Assembly (NCBI GenBank): GCA_945643635.1
Contig: CALZFC010000249.1
Location: forward strand, 147,501-211,500
Source of the DNA: Allodiplogaster sudhausi
Lineage: Eukaryota > Nematoda > Chromadorea > Rhabditida > Diplogasteridae
Direction of reading: 5' to 3'
DNA: 64,000 nucleotides
The notes under the pieces are model-generated. The model saw nothing but the letters and a program-made list of their open reading frames with translations. It did no database searches and was not told the origin of the DNA. Both the position numbers and the translations under genes were made by a program. Positions within the stretch are counted from its first letter, which is position 1, and each line of letters opens with the position of its first letter. Positions 24,573 through 35,169 of this stretch are shown piece by piece.

Positions 24573-25777
24573 GAAATATGATCAAAATAGTTGTTTATAA
24601 ATAATATTCTATCAATATTATCAACTCCATTAGTATTAAACAGTTCTATTTCCAAAATACTTTTGTACCTGTTTATCTGGAATGCTATTATTGAGCATGA
24701 CGTATTTTGGGAGTGAGAAATTTTTGTTTATTTTAGTACGGTCGTTTTCAGGCCCAGTTTCACACATTTGGTAAAAATTTCTTGCTCATGGTTATGTTAT
24801 CAAGAATTTTGAATCCGGCATTAAAATAAGGAAAACAGGCTCTTCAGATGATTCTTTTTCTGTCATTAAAAAATCAATTTTATGATATTGCTTGGACCCC
24901 AATGATGTGGCAAAGGATATTTTATTCCAAGAGGATTTATAAAGCTCATCCATGCTTTTTATGAAAGCGGAAGATAGAGAGAGAAATCAGAGAGCAGACG
25001 TAAGAAGGAGAATTGAGAGAGCAGATTGATGGCGAAATTTGTGCACATTTCGTACCAAATGCTAAAGTGCTGCGTGTTGGAGAGAACGAGAGAGAGAAAG
25101 AGCGAGTGAAATAAATTGATCTACAATCTCTCGCACTGAGAGGGTTCAAAAGCACCCGATTCGTTCTCGACGTACTCGGTTCACTTCTGGTGCATGCACC
25201 GAAGGCTGGGTATGATTCGGGTGCTGTAGTGCCCGTCAGTGAGAGATTTTATATCATTTCTTTCCGTCGCTCACTCTCTTCCCCTCCCTCTTTCAGGCAC
25301 GATCTTGGCACAAAATATGCACAAAGAATGAACAGAGAAAGTCCTTCACCAAGCCATCTCTCTCTATTCTCTCTCCAATTTCTTTCTCTCTCTCCTATCT
25401 CTCTCATTCTCTCTCCCTCTCTCTCTCTATCTCTCGCTCGCTCTGTAACTGCCTCTTTCTCTCCCCTACTGTCTTCCTGTCGTTCTCTATATGTATGAGC
25501 CGGCCGACTGCCGGCCGCAGGGCCCAAAAATGTTCATTACATTAATAAGAATGTGACAACGTCTGACGATATGTTCTCGACTAACTTAATTAAGATTAGC
25601 ATTGTTTACTGCATGAAGAATTCCTGAAGTGTCATTTTTAAAAGTTGTTTTTTTTCTTAAAAATAACATTAATTTGCCTATATCGCCTGCAATACAATTG
25701 CGGACATATTTTCCTTTAATCTATTTCTTGTTTAATATTCCGCGGTTTCTAACTTGCCACCTAATTTCTTTCACTCA

Positions 25778-25957
25778 GATAAGCCAGAAGAAGTGCGACT
25801 ACGCGACGTCGCTCTCCAATCTCGAGCGCATCTCCGACTCGATCCACGAGCAGCGCAGCCTGGGCGGAGCGTCCGCTCGCTCCGCAGGGGGCGGGGCCAA
25901 GGCAGCCGTGGGAATCAACGGGGCGGAGTCTGCATGCGATGGACCGCCGCTGTAGGG
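25778..25957 (+). pseudogene. well-preserved copy of SH3BP5 exon 6
   Basis: Nearly the whole of exon 6 (QKKCDYATSLSNLERISDSI through GGASARSAGGGAKAAVG) is repeated with only a handful of differences, behind an intact pyrimidine-rich acceptor (TTTCACTCAG). Near the end the parental TACAG donor context reads CTGTAGGGG, which creates a stop. The flanks share nothing obvious with the parent introns. The high similarity points to a recent copy or to gene conversion. Confidence 0.8.
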
Positions 25958-26899
25958 GTAAGTAGAGAGTAGTCATCTATTCTAGTTGTGCCGTCCTCAC
26001 CAATTCTCTCACACTACCTCTCTCACGTTTTCCTCTCTCTCTCTCTCTCTCTTTATTCCATCACAACACCTCCACCTTATTATCGTTTCTGTCACACATG
26101 CCGGCTTTTGATTAGCTTTCTTTACTGCATGAAGTTTACTGGATGTTTTCTGCTCGTTAAATCATATATTTATAGTTTTATATATTTCTTCTACAAAAAA
26201 TCATATTTAATTTTTTTAAGACTACATAGGTGTATGTATACAGCTCCTACACTAGTTGCCAACCTCACTCTTTACCTCATTCTTACTCTTTCTCTCTCTC
26301 TCACTCTTACTGTCTCACTATCTCTCTTACTCACTTTCTTCTCTGTTTCTGGGCCGCCGGCAGGGGGGCGGGACAATTGGGCTTGAAATCCCCGCCCCAG
26401 TTGACCGAGAGACTGATCGCCGTCTCTCTCCATCACCAACAAGGTCAAATCCATTGAACCATCGCATCATATTTATGATTGTTGCTCTATATGTTGCTGT
26501 TATTTGTTTTGTTTTGATTCTGAATTGATTGATTGATTATCTGCTTACCATAATTGCATTGCTCATAAACCTACTATGCCGATGAGTTGTACTGTGTGTT
26601 AGTTGAGCATAAGAAGAAGATCGCGGGCTCTCTCTCTCTCTCTCACTCTCTCACTCTTTCTCTTACACTTTCTGTTATAACTATATCCCCTTTCAGATGA
26701 CCACCGTATTTCTGATTCGTCCTATGCCGGGATTGGTTCTTGCTTGGTAAGCTCATCCATGCTTTTTCCGAAGACAAAAGAGTGAGATTGATCGAGAGAC
26801 GAAAGAAAGAGAGAGAGAGAGAGAGAGATAGGCGGAGAGAATGAGAAAGAGAACTTTATTGAGATATGTCTTAGGAATCATAGAGAGAGAGAGACGGGC

Positions 26900-27276
26900 T
26901 AGTGAACGACATGCTCTGTTCATTCTTTGTGAACATTTTGTGCCAAGTTCGTGCCTGCTAGAGAGTGGGGTGGGTAGCGAGAGAGAAACAGAGAGAAGTC
27001 GCACTGACTGGGTGCAAAAGCACCCGATTCGTTCTCGACGAACTCGGTTCACTTTCGGTTCATGCGTGCCCGGGGTGCACGCACCCAAAGTGAACCTAAT
27101 ACGTCGAGGACGAGCCGGGTGCTTCTGCGGGCTCTCAGTCAGTGCGATAGATTTTATGTTATTTCTTTCAGACACTTCTCTCTCCCTTTCTCTCTCGCTG
27201 TTCAACCCTCTCACTAGCAGGCACGATCTTGGCACAAAACGGGCACAAAGAATGAACAGAGCAAGTTGCTCACTTA
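26900..27276. mobile_element. full-length foldback element, palindromic unit copy 7
   Basis: The left half (AGTGAACGACATGCTCTGTT ... TTTTGTGCCAAG ... CCTGCTAG) is the reverse complement, with mismatches, of the right half (CACTAGCAGG ... CTTGGCACAAAA ... GAATGAACAGAGC). The inner core 27016-27127 is a hairpin of about 55 bp per arm (AAGCACCCGATTCGTTCTCG pairing with CGAGGACGAGCCGGGTGCTT) closing on CCCGGGG. This copy keeps both halves of the core; the other copies have lost part of one arm, so it looks closest to the ancestral form. No open frame. Confidence 0.7.
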
Positions 27277-27539
27277 ACGATCTCTTTCTCCATCTCTCCT
27301 ATTGCTCTTCCCTCTCTCCTCTCTCTCTCTCCCTGTCGCTCTCTACCTGCATCGCTCTCCTCCCTCCGCCTATCTGTTCGTTCATTCCTGCTTCTTTCTC
27401 CACTGTTAAATAATGATTTTCCAACTCATTTTGTTCTCCTTCAACAAGATTTCGCAAAGAATTATGTATTTGTCATGCGAAATGCACTCGATTGAACGCC
27501 GTCAACATTAAAATGCCCGCTTATTAGCATATTGTTATT

Positions 27540-27900
27540 GTTAGATGCATTGGAAAACTGCAGCTGTCTGACGAATTTTTGTATTCCACCATCAGAAAAT
27601 TCCCATGTGCTAATTGAAATTTGTGCACAGCGAGTGAAAGCAAGCTATTTAAGATGAACCGACAGAATAATACCTCAAAATTCTACTGTTCTGATGTTCA
27701 AGGAATGTTTTTTTTATCACTTTCTTGCACTTGGCAATGAGCGAAAATGGCTGACAATGAGGATCGTTCAGGAACAATCTTATGTAGTTGTGAACTTCTC
27801 CCCCAGAAGAAAAAAATAAAAAAATAAATATGGAGATGAAGATATGAAGTGATGTTACAGCAGTTGAAGAAGAAGCCTGGACATTATTTAGTGTAGAACG
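27540..27900. repeat. dispersed block shared with 50.3-51.4 kb
   Basis: Contains GGAAAACTGCAGCTGTCTGA, GTGCTAATTGAAATTTGTGC, CTCAAAATTCTACT, GGCAATGAGCG-AA-ATGGCT and GATGTTACAGCAGTTG in the same order as the block at 51.06-51.39 kb, with many substitutions. Part of the first section also recurs near 50.34 and 58.86 kb. It has no coherent reading frame. It appears to be a segmentally duplicated flank of the 7TM loci. Confidence 0.6.
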
Positions 27901-28025
27901 AAGAACATAAATGTGGAAGAATGTTCTCAAGTGAAAGGTATATCGTAAGAAAAAATCAGTAACGCTAGACCATATTAAAATGACGGCATGAGCAAGAATT
28001 GAAGCGGTGGCACTTTGAAAGGAAT

Positions 28026-28145
28026 CTAATCCGTTAAGAGAATGTCCGTGATTCGACTCGTTGCCTCGGCGACGATGACCGGCCCGGGAACACCGAAGCC
28101 GAACCTCGCATGGATAGCCGCGAGCGCCCCCGGCTTCAGGAGATT
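28026..28145 (-). CDS. orphan terminal exon, unknown protein
   Basis: On the minus strand, after an acceptor (AAAAGGTTCAG), 39 codons run to a TAG: NLLKPGALAAIHARFGFGV, then PGPVIVAEATSRITDILLTD. Third positions are rich in G/C, as in the certain exons of this window, and the peptide looks like a folded globular protein end. I do not recognise the family. Its reading phase does not fit the next upstream pair of exons (28999-29351), so at least one exon is unseen or the two belong to different genes. Confidence 0.4.
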   Translation of the reverse strand, partial: NLLKPGALAAIHARFGFGVPGPVIVAEATSRITDILLTD

Positions 28146-28751
28146 CTGAACCTTTTAAGATGTAAAAGGACCTTGTTTTGCACGATAGACCTTTCAAGCA
28201 CGTACATAGCCTCTCTTTTCTCTGACGTTTCTATCTCATGGTGTGATAATTGGGGAGGAGGTGTAGAACATTCTTCCTCTTCTTCCTACTCTGTTGCACT
28301 CGTTTTCTTCTATACTATTAATAAAAAAGAAATGCAAATATCAGACGCATTTTATTGTGTTTTTTTGGCATTTTGAAAACTAATTCACCAGTAATAAATT
28401 TAATTAATATAACAATTTTCCCTAAAAATTCGTTAACTATGCCGCAAATTTTTATTGAGAAAAGAAAAAGGCATCGAAACTTTGCTGAACGACATCCACG
28501 CAAGGGAGGGCATCGCGGCACGAAATATCTCCTTTAGATATGTATGACGGACGCTTGTACGCAGCACCTCGAACAACCCGATGATCAGCAGTATGGACTT
28601 TGGACATATTCCGAAAATAAAGAAAGAAAGTTTGAAAAAAAAACAGTATTATTAACAAGTTATTTTAAGAATTGCTTTAAGACTTTAATATTTGCTCGAA
28701 AATATCGGCTGACGCTAGCTGAAACGAATTGCCGCATCCGCACTGTGATTC

Positions 28752-28812
28752 CTCACTCTCATTCTCGCGTGCTATTTCTCAGGTGAAAATAGCTCGCGTG
28801 AATGAGAGTGAG
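28752..28812. other. 61-nt imperfect hairpin
   Basis: CTCACTCTCATTC pairs with GAATGAGAGTGAG; then, past a 1-nt mismatch, CGCG pairs with CGCG and GCTATTT with AAATAGC, leaving a loop of about nine bases. About 24 base pairs with single mismatches gives the size and shape of a nematode microRNA precursor, but nothing shows transcription. Confidence 0.5.
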
Positions 28813-28998
28813 AAGGGCCGCGGTAATTTGAAATATCACATAATTTTTCGGTGATCGCCCTCCTTAAAACACTAAATCTAACAATACAATTAGTACCATT
28901 ACTAAATATAAATAAATAAAAGCGTCATATACTTAACGAAATAAAACAAATGAAGTTTTAAAAATTCTTAATATTTTTAACCATACTATACGTATCAC

Positions 28999-29351
28999 CT
29001 TCCCGAATTTCCCAGCCTCCACAGAAAATGATAATGTCCTGGTTGTCAGCTGGATTGTACTCAAGTATTTTGACTGCCACGAGGGCAGCGCTGCCAATCG
29101 GAGAGAGTCCAGGAGGAAAACGAAATTCCGAGTATCTAAGATTGGAAACGACAAAAAATTTTCGAATTTCCGATACACAAAAAATAGAAGAAAAACTATT
29201 ATACTATTTGATTATGAATATAAATATCGCATGAAGAAGGATTTTTGTTTGTTTGCTGAAACATACCTTCCTCGAAAGTTGGCCTTGAATTTGCGGAGCG
29301 TTCGTTGGACTGGGCTATTGAGTATGAAGTTGAAATCGTCATGGCGCGTAG
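28999..29351 (-). CDS. two orphan exons, unknown protein
   Basis: Minus-strand exons 29351-29267 and 29090-28999, with a strong donor (GAAG|GTATGT), an acceptor TTGGCAG and a donor GAAG|GTGATA. They join in phase: TRHDDFNFILNSPVQRTLRK ... FRG then SAALVAVKILEYNPADNQD, ending in IIIFCGGWEIRE. The matched phases and natural-looking peptide argue for a real coding region. No family is recognised, and neither a start nor a stop exon was found nearby, so it is a gene fragment or has distant exons. Confidence 0.4.
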
Positions 29352-29439
29352 CTTTGATAAAAAATCCCTCTTATATTTTATCAACTGCATTTTATATTCG
29401 TTTCCACTTATTCATCAGAATACGGTTTACTTATGGTTC

Positions 29440-30326
29440 CTGATCATTGTTGCTCGTTTGAACTAAAGCGAATTCCTATCCGATCAGCAGGATAATGGAC
29501 GATGGTGGCCCGTCACAGTTATGAAAAGCTAGTGAGGGAGAGAGAAGCGAGACATAAGGCAGGGAAAGAAAGGTCTAAACGGACAGAGAGAGAGAGAGAG
29601 GGAGAGAGAGAGAGAGAGATGAAGAGTGAACGAATGTTAGGTAGAGAGTGAGAGAAAAAACGGTGAATAATACAATGTGTGCATGAGAGATAAAGAGATT
29701 TGGGAAATTGAAATGTACATTCCTTTAAAAAAAAATGAACTGCAACTAACGTAATGAGGCTAGAATATAAGCACGCAATGAAGATTTGTACAGACGCATG
29801 TGATAGATAATTATGAAATGAGAGATCTTTGTCTATTTCTCTTTTTTTTGTTGCTGTTGAAAGCTTATATAGTTCGCGCTAACAATAAGAAGAGCTATGT
29901 ATTTTAAGAGTTTTTTTTTATATCGGACTGATTTTTTTTTTGCAAAGTATCTACAAAAAAACATACTTGAAATATCTATAGCAACTGAGACAATTGTAGC
30001 ACGATTGTTGGCTTTCATTCTTTTCAAAAGAAAAGAACATCCGTTCACTTTGGCACGTTTGAGCTGAATGGACAATATATAAAAGACAAAGTAAAAACAT
30101 AAAAAAAAACTCAACAACTACTTATTGTAGTAACTATGCATGGGACTCAGGGCAAAATGTCAAGGAAGTTTCATGAACAATCCTAAGAGGCGAATTCGAA
30201 ATTTTTTTTAGAACAATTGGAGAGTGATATCAAATGAGAGTGCACGATCTGGGGCGTGGCGCTTACGAAAACACAACAAAAGAAGTCTAGAAAAAGAACA
30301 CAAAAGCAAGCACAGTGCATATCAAT
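29440..30326. other. intergenic, microsatellite and AT-rich
   Basis: A GA tract lies at 29580-29625 and A/T-rich sequence follows. No exon-like stretch with splice sites was seen. A minus-strand open frame near 29833-30117 is AT-driven and does not look like a protein. Confidence 0.5.
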
Positions 30327-33300
30327 TTAACACTTGAAAGGCAGCACCGCCTCCTTGTTCCTTAGGAACAAACGCCTGATCGTGTCGTCGTGGCGGCGAT
30401 GGATACAGGGGAGGAGGTTCTTGATGCACCGAATCGACTCTGTGGAGTAGTACTTCCGAACCTCTATTGAGCCACGGGCGCGGTGCTGATTCAGCACATC
30501 CATCACCATCTGCTTCTCGGCTTCCGTCATTTGGGGGTTGCGCAGCTTGGACGCCTGCACCTTACGCGGCATCTCTCTGCGCGTTTGCAGAGAGAGACGA
30601 GGAACGTCAGCATCAGAGGCCTCATTCGGCACCTGTGCAACAGGCTTATCGCTGGGAGAGGCCCCTCCAGACACCTCGACGCCCACAGCTGATACCTGGC
30701 CGGACGACAGCCAGGTGTTGCGGGAGACATTGGCCGATACCCGTGGAATAAAAGGCACCACTGCCTCCTTGTTCTTATAGAGGAAAGCCTTCATCGCGTT
30801 GTTGCAGATTACGATTCCGGGAATGAGCTTCTTGATGAATTGAACAGATTCTGTGGAGGCGTACTTCCGTACTTCAACAGAGCCACGCGCACGGTGTTCG
30901 TTCAGCACTTCCAGTAGCATCTGCTTTACAGCTGGTGTAATCTTGGGGGCGCGCGCGCGCACGTCCTTGGGCGCCCTCTTTCTGCGCGGGTGCAGAGAGA
31001 GACGAGGAGCCTCAAGAGTAGCGTCATTTTGACCCTCAACGGGAGCCCCAACTGGAGCCCCAACGAGACGCTCAACGGGAGCCTCAGCATCAGAGGCCGC
31101 ATTCAGCACTTGTGCGACGAAGGGAGAAGCCCCTAAAGTCACCTCCGTGTCCTCAGAAGACGCCAATCCTGACGGCATGCAGGCAACGTGGTTGTTGCGG
31201 GAGATATTGGCCTGGGTCATGACGAGTTGCGTGAAATCGGTACACGTGGAGTATTTATCCACTCCGTTATTGTGATCCTCTGGCAGGGGGGCCGGTCGAC
31301 TGGCCGGCGCGTCGGCACTCGGCTTGAAAGCGACCACTTTTTCGATGTTCCTGGCGAAGAAACAACTGATGGTTTGGTCGCACCGTGTGATGCAGGGAAC
31401 GAGCTTCTTTATGAAGGAAGTGCACTTCTTCGAGGTAAAATGTAGTGCCTCCATGGAGCCACGGGAGCGGTGCTCATTCAACACCTCCAGCAGTATCTGC
31501 TTCTCGGCTCCCTTAATTCTTGCGCCGCGCTCTTTGCGCGGTTGCAGAGGAAATTCTAGCGCCTCAGCATCATTAGCCTCATTTAGCACCTGCGCGATAG
31601 GGGTAACGAGGGGAGAGACCCCTCCAGACACCTCAGTACCCTCAGCAGACACCTGGTCGGACGACAGCCAGGCAGTGTGGCTGTTGCGGGAGACATTGGC
31701 CTGGCTCAAGACGAGTATCTTGTATTCGATGCCCGTGGAAGCCTCATCCACTTCGTTCACGCGGTAAATTGCCGTCATCTGCGCGTGCTGGGACAGATCC
31801 TCAACACGATTTCCTTTATTGCTGCTGGAGCCACAACCCAAAACTTGATTCCGATCATCCCATAAGAACTATAATACAAAAACTGTATAAAGATTAAAAA
31901 ATATGTATATAATAAAATAAATAGATAAATAAATCGCAACCTTGGCTGCGAGATCGACTGTGAACTTTCCGAGAGCGGCAGCCGCGTACCAAAGATGCTG
32001 CATTCCGAGAGATCGAACGAGCGACGCTTTGCCAGGAGAGGCAGGCGGCGCAGCATTTTCGAATTCAGCCACGGAACGATGGGCTTCAGCCAGCCATGTG
32101 GCTAACTTCAATTGAATACGTTAATGATTGCAGTATATTTAAGAAATGGTTGCAGATGATAAAGGAGGAACTTCAATTACACGATAATTATTGTAGAAAT
32201 GTGAAAGCTTAACTTCGTTTAACCATAATAAAAAAAAAGCAGATCAGAAGTAATACAAGCAAAATAGACTGGCAAAACATTTTAAGATTTCTACTGATAG
32301 AAAAAGATCCTTAAAAAGCTTACAAATTTTGGCATTTTTAATGTGAAGAAGTTGATAAAAGGTTTTGTATCACGATAAGATGCACTCCTAAATAACTAAA
32401 TGGAAAATCTTACCTGATTCTGATCCACTGGCATCGCGCTGAATTTCTCGAGGAGAGCGAGTGCGGGACTGAGGAGTCGCATTTCTCGGTCGGATGTACC
32501 GTTTGCAAGGAGCAAGGTATTTGTCTTAAGATTACAAAAGGTCTTTTTTTCTTTAACTGAAAATGAGCGATTTACGTTCGATAGCTGAATTGTATCAATT
32601 GTAAAATCGAATGAGCTTAAGCACAAGAGACGCGGAACAAAAGAGAAACGAAGAGTAAGAATTCAAAAAGTGAAAAATGTTCAGTGATGAAGGATTGGAC
32701 GAACAACGCTGGCGTGTTCGGCGATACGAGCCAGCGAGTTGCGAAGTTGTTGCTCCTAAAGTACAGGGCACGTGATCGAGTTCGCAGCAAATGAAAATCT
32801 ACAAGTGAATAAATAAATGTATTGAAAACTAATAGCATATATATATATGTATGTATACATGCAATAAACGCTACCTTGGCCAAGAGATCGACGGAGAACC
32901 TTCCGAAAGCGGTAGCCGCGTACCAAAGATGCTGCATTCCGAGAGAGCGAACGAGAGATGAGGAGCCAGAGGCAGGTGGCGCAGCATTTTCGAAGACAGC
33001 CACGAAGAGGCGGGCTTCCGAAAGCCATGCGCCCAACTTTTAAGGAATACTATTAATCAAGGCGTGTTGATAAATGATGGCAGGTGAGTAGCGTTTTCTT
33101 ACACAAAGAGCAAGCGTTAAAGCCTGATTGCACACACACACGCACACTACTGGTTGTAATATATTGAGGTTCAAACCTGATTCTGATCCTCTGGTATAGC
33201 GCTGATCTTCTTTAGGAGAGCGAGTGCGGGCCTGAGGATATCCATCCCTTGCTCGGGTGCGCCGTCGGTAAGAAGGCAATTTGCCTTGAGATATGTAAAT

Positions 33301-34158
33301 TAAATTATTCATGTCATCTGAAATGAGCGGTTTATTTGCTAATTTTAGAATTAACCGTCAAACTAGTAATTGGAGACTGGAACAAAGGAGAAAAGATGGA
33401 GAGGAATCTGATTGTTCAGAAAACTGACTACGTCGACGTGTTCTGCTATGCGAGTCAGAGAATTGCGAAGCTCTTGATCCATTCTAACAGGCCAAGGAAC
33501 GCGATCAAGTGCTAGAAAAGGTCAAAGATTCATAAAAAAAATGCAAGTATGTATATGCGCGCAAATAAATTCGCGGAAGATGAGCGATAATAGAGTATCA
33601 TGTAATCACTGACTTATGCAAGAATGATCGACTACCAGCCAATAATTACGGAGGAATAAGAAATTGATGCCAAATGGTGTAGCCAGCCATAAAATTGAGA
33701 GGTAACGGACTACTCACTCTCTTTTTCATTCCCATTGACTTTATCCTCATCTTCTCCAGCCTTAAGTAAAGCTGAGAAATGGTGACCAATGGCATAAGCA
33801 AATACAGAAGAACCTAGGGGCGGAGAAGCATAGAGCGAGAGATAGGTGAAAGTGAAATGCGCTTCTAAATTGCGTGAAGTGTAAGAAATGTAAACAATAG
33901 CGAGGTAAAACATGCCTTCGAGCAATGAGGATGAAGAAGCCGAAGAGTGAAACATGAGACAGCGTGCAACAGCCTGGCACGTTTATAGCCCGAGTAGAGT
34001 CCTTCGTTTATCCGTTATTCCATTCTCCCATTTCTTCCTTGCCGGTTAATTGTAAAATTTGCACGTATACCGCTGTCAGTTGACTTGAAAAATTTTTTTT
34101 TAAGGAGATAAGGCTTCAACTGACCAACGGCACATGCGACCACCTGAAGCTTCTTCAT
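30327..34158 (-). CDS. modular 781-residue protein, unrecognised, nine exons
   Basis: Minus-strand exons 34158-34125 (ATG), 33813-33718, 33511-33432, 33284-33177, 33036-32875, 32755-32708, 32524-32414, 32105-31941, 31868-30327 (stop). All eight junction phases agree and the total is exactly 782 codons. The N-terminus MKKLQVVACAVGSSVFAYAI is mildly hydrophobic (signal or anchor). Exons 3-5 and 6-8 are two copies of one helical module: QELRNSLTRIAEH, then LRPALALLKKIS, then LGAWLSEAR with LGMQHLWYAATAFGR. Exon 9 holds three copies, about 60 residues each, of a basic helical domain (KQMLLEVLNEHRARGS ... FIKKLIPGI ... NKEAVVPF) at residues near 387-448, 574-637 and 717-779, joined by SRN..AWLSS.QVSA linkers. 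No family is recognised. The exon 6 donor is weak. Exon 9 has no ATG near its start, so it is not a separate single-exon gene. Confidence 0.6.
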
Positions 34159-34229
34159 AGTCCCACAATCTCTCTCTGAAGAAGGTAACCGATCTAAAGG
34201 ATCAGAAAATAAAACAAGCAACTAGTGTG

Positions 34230-35100
34230 CAGTAGACTAATAAGCCCCATTTGGCAGCGGCCTGGATTTCCGTGAAGAACAACCAGGTTAGTTGTTATAA
34301 CCTCTTTCCTTTTTCAGTATCACTAGCTGCACGCGCGCTTTGAATTCCGTTGGGCACGGTCATGCACACACATGCCTACACCTCATCCTTCCCACTACGC
34401 ATTCAATATCTTTCTTCCCTCTACTTTTCTGTTAAAGTCTTTACTCGGGCTATCAACTTCGCAGTGCTGCGCGCTGTCTCATATTTCTCTTTCTCTTTGC
34501 CTTTTTCACGTTCGATATTCTAAAGCATCTTTTCCTCGCTTTTGTCTACACACTTCAATTGATTTAGAAATGTATTTCGCTTTCACTTCTTTCTTTACAC
34601 CTTTACAGCTCCAAGAAGTATCTGATCTGTGGCACAAACGATCTAACGATAAGTTTGTCTTTTAAATACAAGAAAAAAGAGAACTAGACAGGAGCAGTGT
34701 TTCAACGAAAGAAGCTCTAGAAGAAGCAGGTCCAACACCGACCCTGGCTAGTACGTGAATGAGTAGATGATGAAAGTGAAATGATGCAGATGACCACTGA
34801 AAGCATTTTTGCTCGGAACACTTGATCGAGCGGGCAAAGGCCCCAAAGCAATTCTCTTTTTTCCCTACTAAACACCATGTGTTAACTTGAAAAAATGTTA
34901 AGTTAATACATTCCTTTTTTTATCCATCTTTGCAATGAAATTACGATATATGTACTATGTACCGTATTTTCTCTACAAGTACCCCCCCCCCCTCCTCGAA
35001 TACATACCCCCATTCATAATGTAATGCATATAAATGTATAATATATGTAAGTGGAAAAATTTATAGAACATTATGCAGAGGGAAAAAAGGTAACAGAATG
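34230..35100. other. intergenic, nothing recognised
   Basis: Mixed pyrimidine-rich sequence from 34300 to 34600, a C run at 34983-34992 and AT-rich sequence. A plus-strand open frame near 34372-34665 has no codon bias or motif that supports it. Confidence 0.4.
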
Positions 35101-35169
35101 TGCAACAGTTGAGTCAGAGCAATTAAACACGATGGCATTGACGATGTCGTTGTCGGCACAGCGAATTCC

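Larger units (their letters stand above)
20640..27290. repeat. array of about 1-kb units, each with a palindromic core
   Basis: Core palindromes are centred near 21125, 22118, 23100, 24222, 25192 and 27075, so the first five are spaced about 970-1120 bp. Each unit has, in order: a left arm (TTTGTGCACATTTCGTACCA-like), a GA tract, the core (AAGCACCCGATTCGTTCTCG ... GGTGCATGCACC ... GAATCGGGTGCTT), a TC tract starting after ATTATTTCTTTCAG, a right arm (TTGGCACAAAATATGCACAA), then more TC tract and an AT-rich spacer. Many spacers share GATGTCAACGGCC and TTATTAATCAATCAATT-like blocks. No protein is encoded. The GA and TC tracts are the complementary arms of a larger foldback. Confidence 0.8.

Noticed and set aside
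27649..28197. 182-codon minus-strand open frame
   Set aside because: It mixes the orphan exon in a wrong frame with a dispersed non-coding block; composition changes abruptly midway.
31776..31868. A separate single-exon gene starting MGCGSSSN with an N-myristoylation signal
   Set aside because: The codon read as the start is TTG, not ATG, and the stretch joins in phase to upstream exons through the acceptor TATTATAG, so it is the inside of the last exon.
34983..35003. C-run as a possible telomere-like or G-quadruplex site
   Set aside because: Too short and not repeated; a simple homopolymer.
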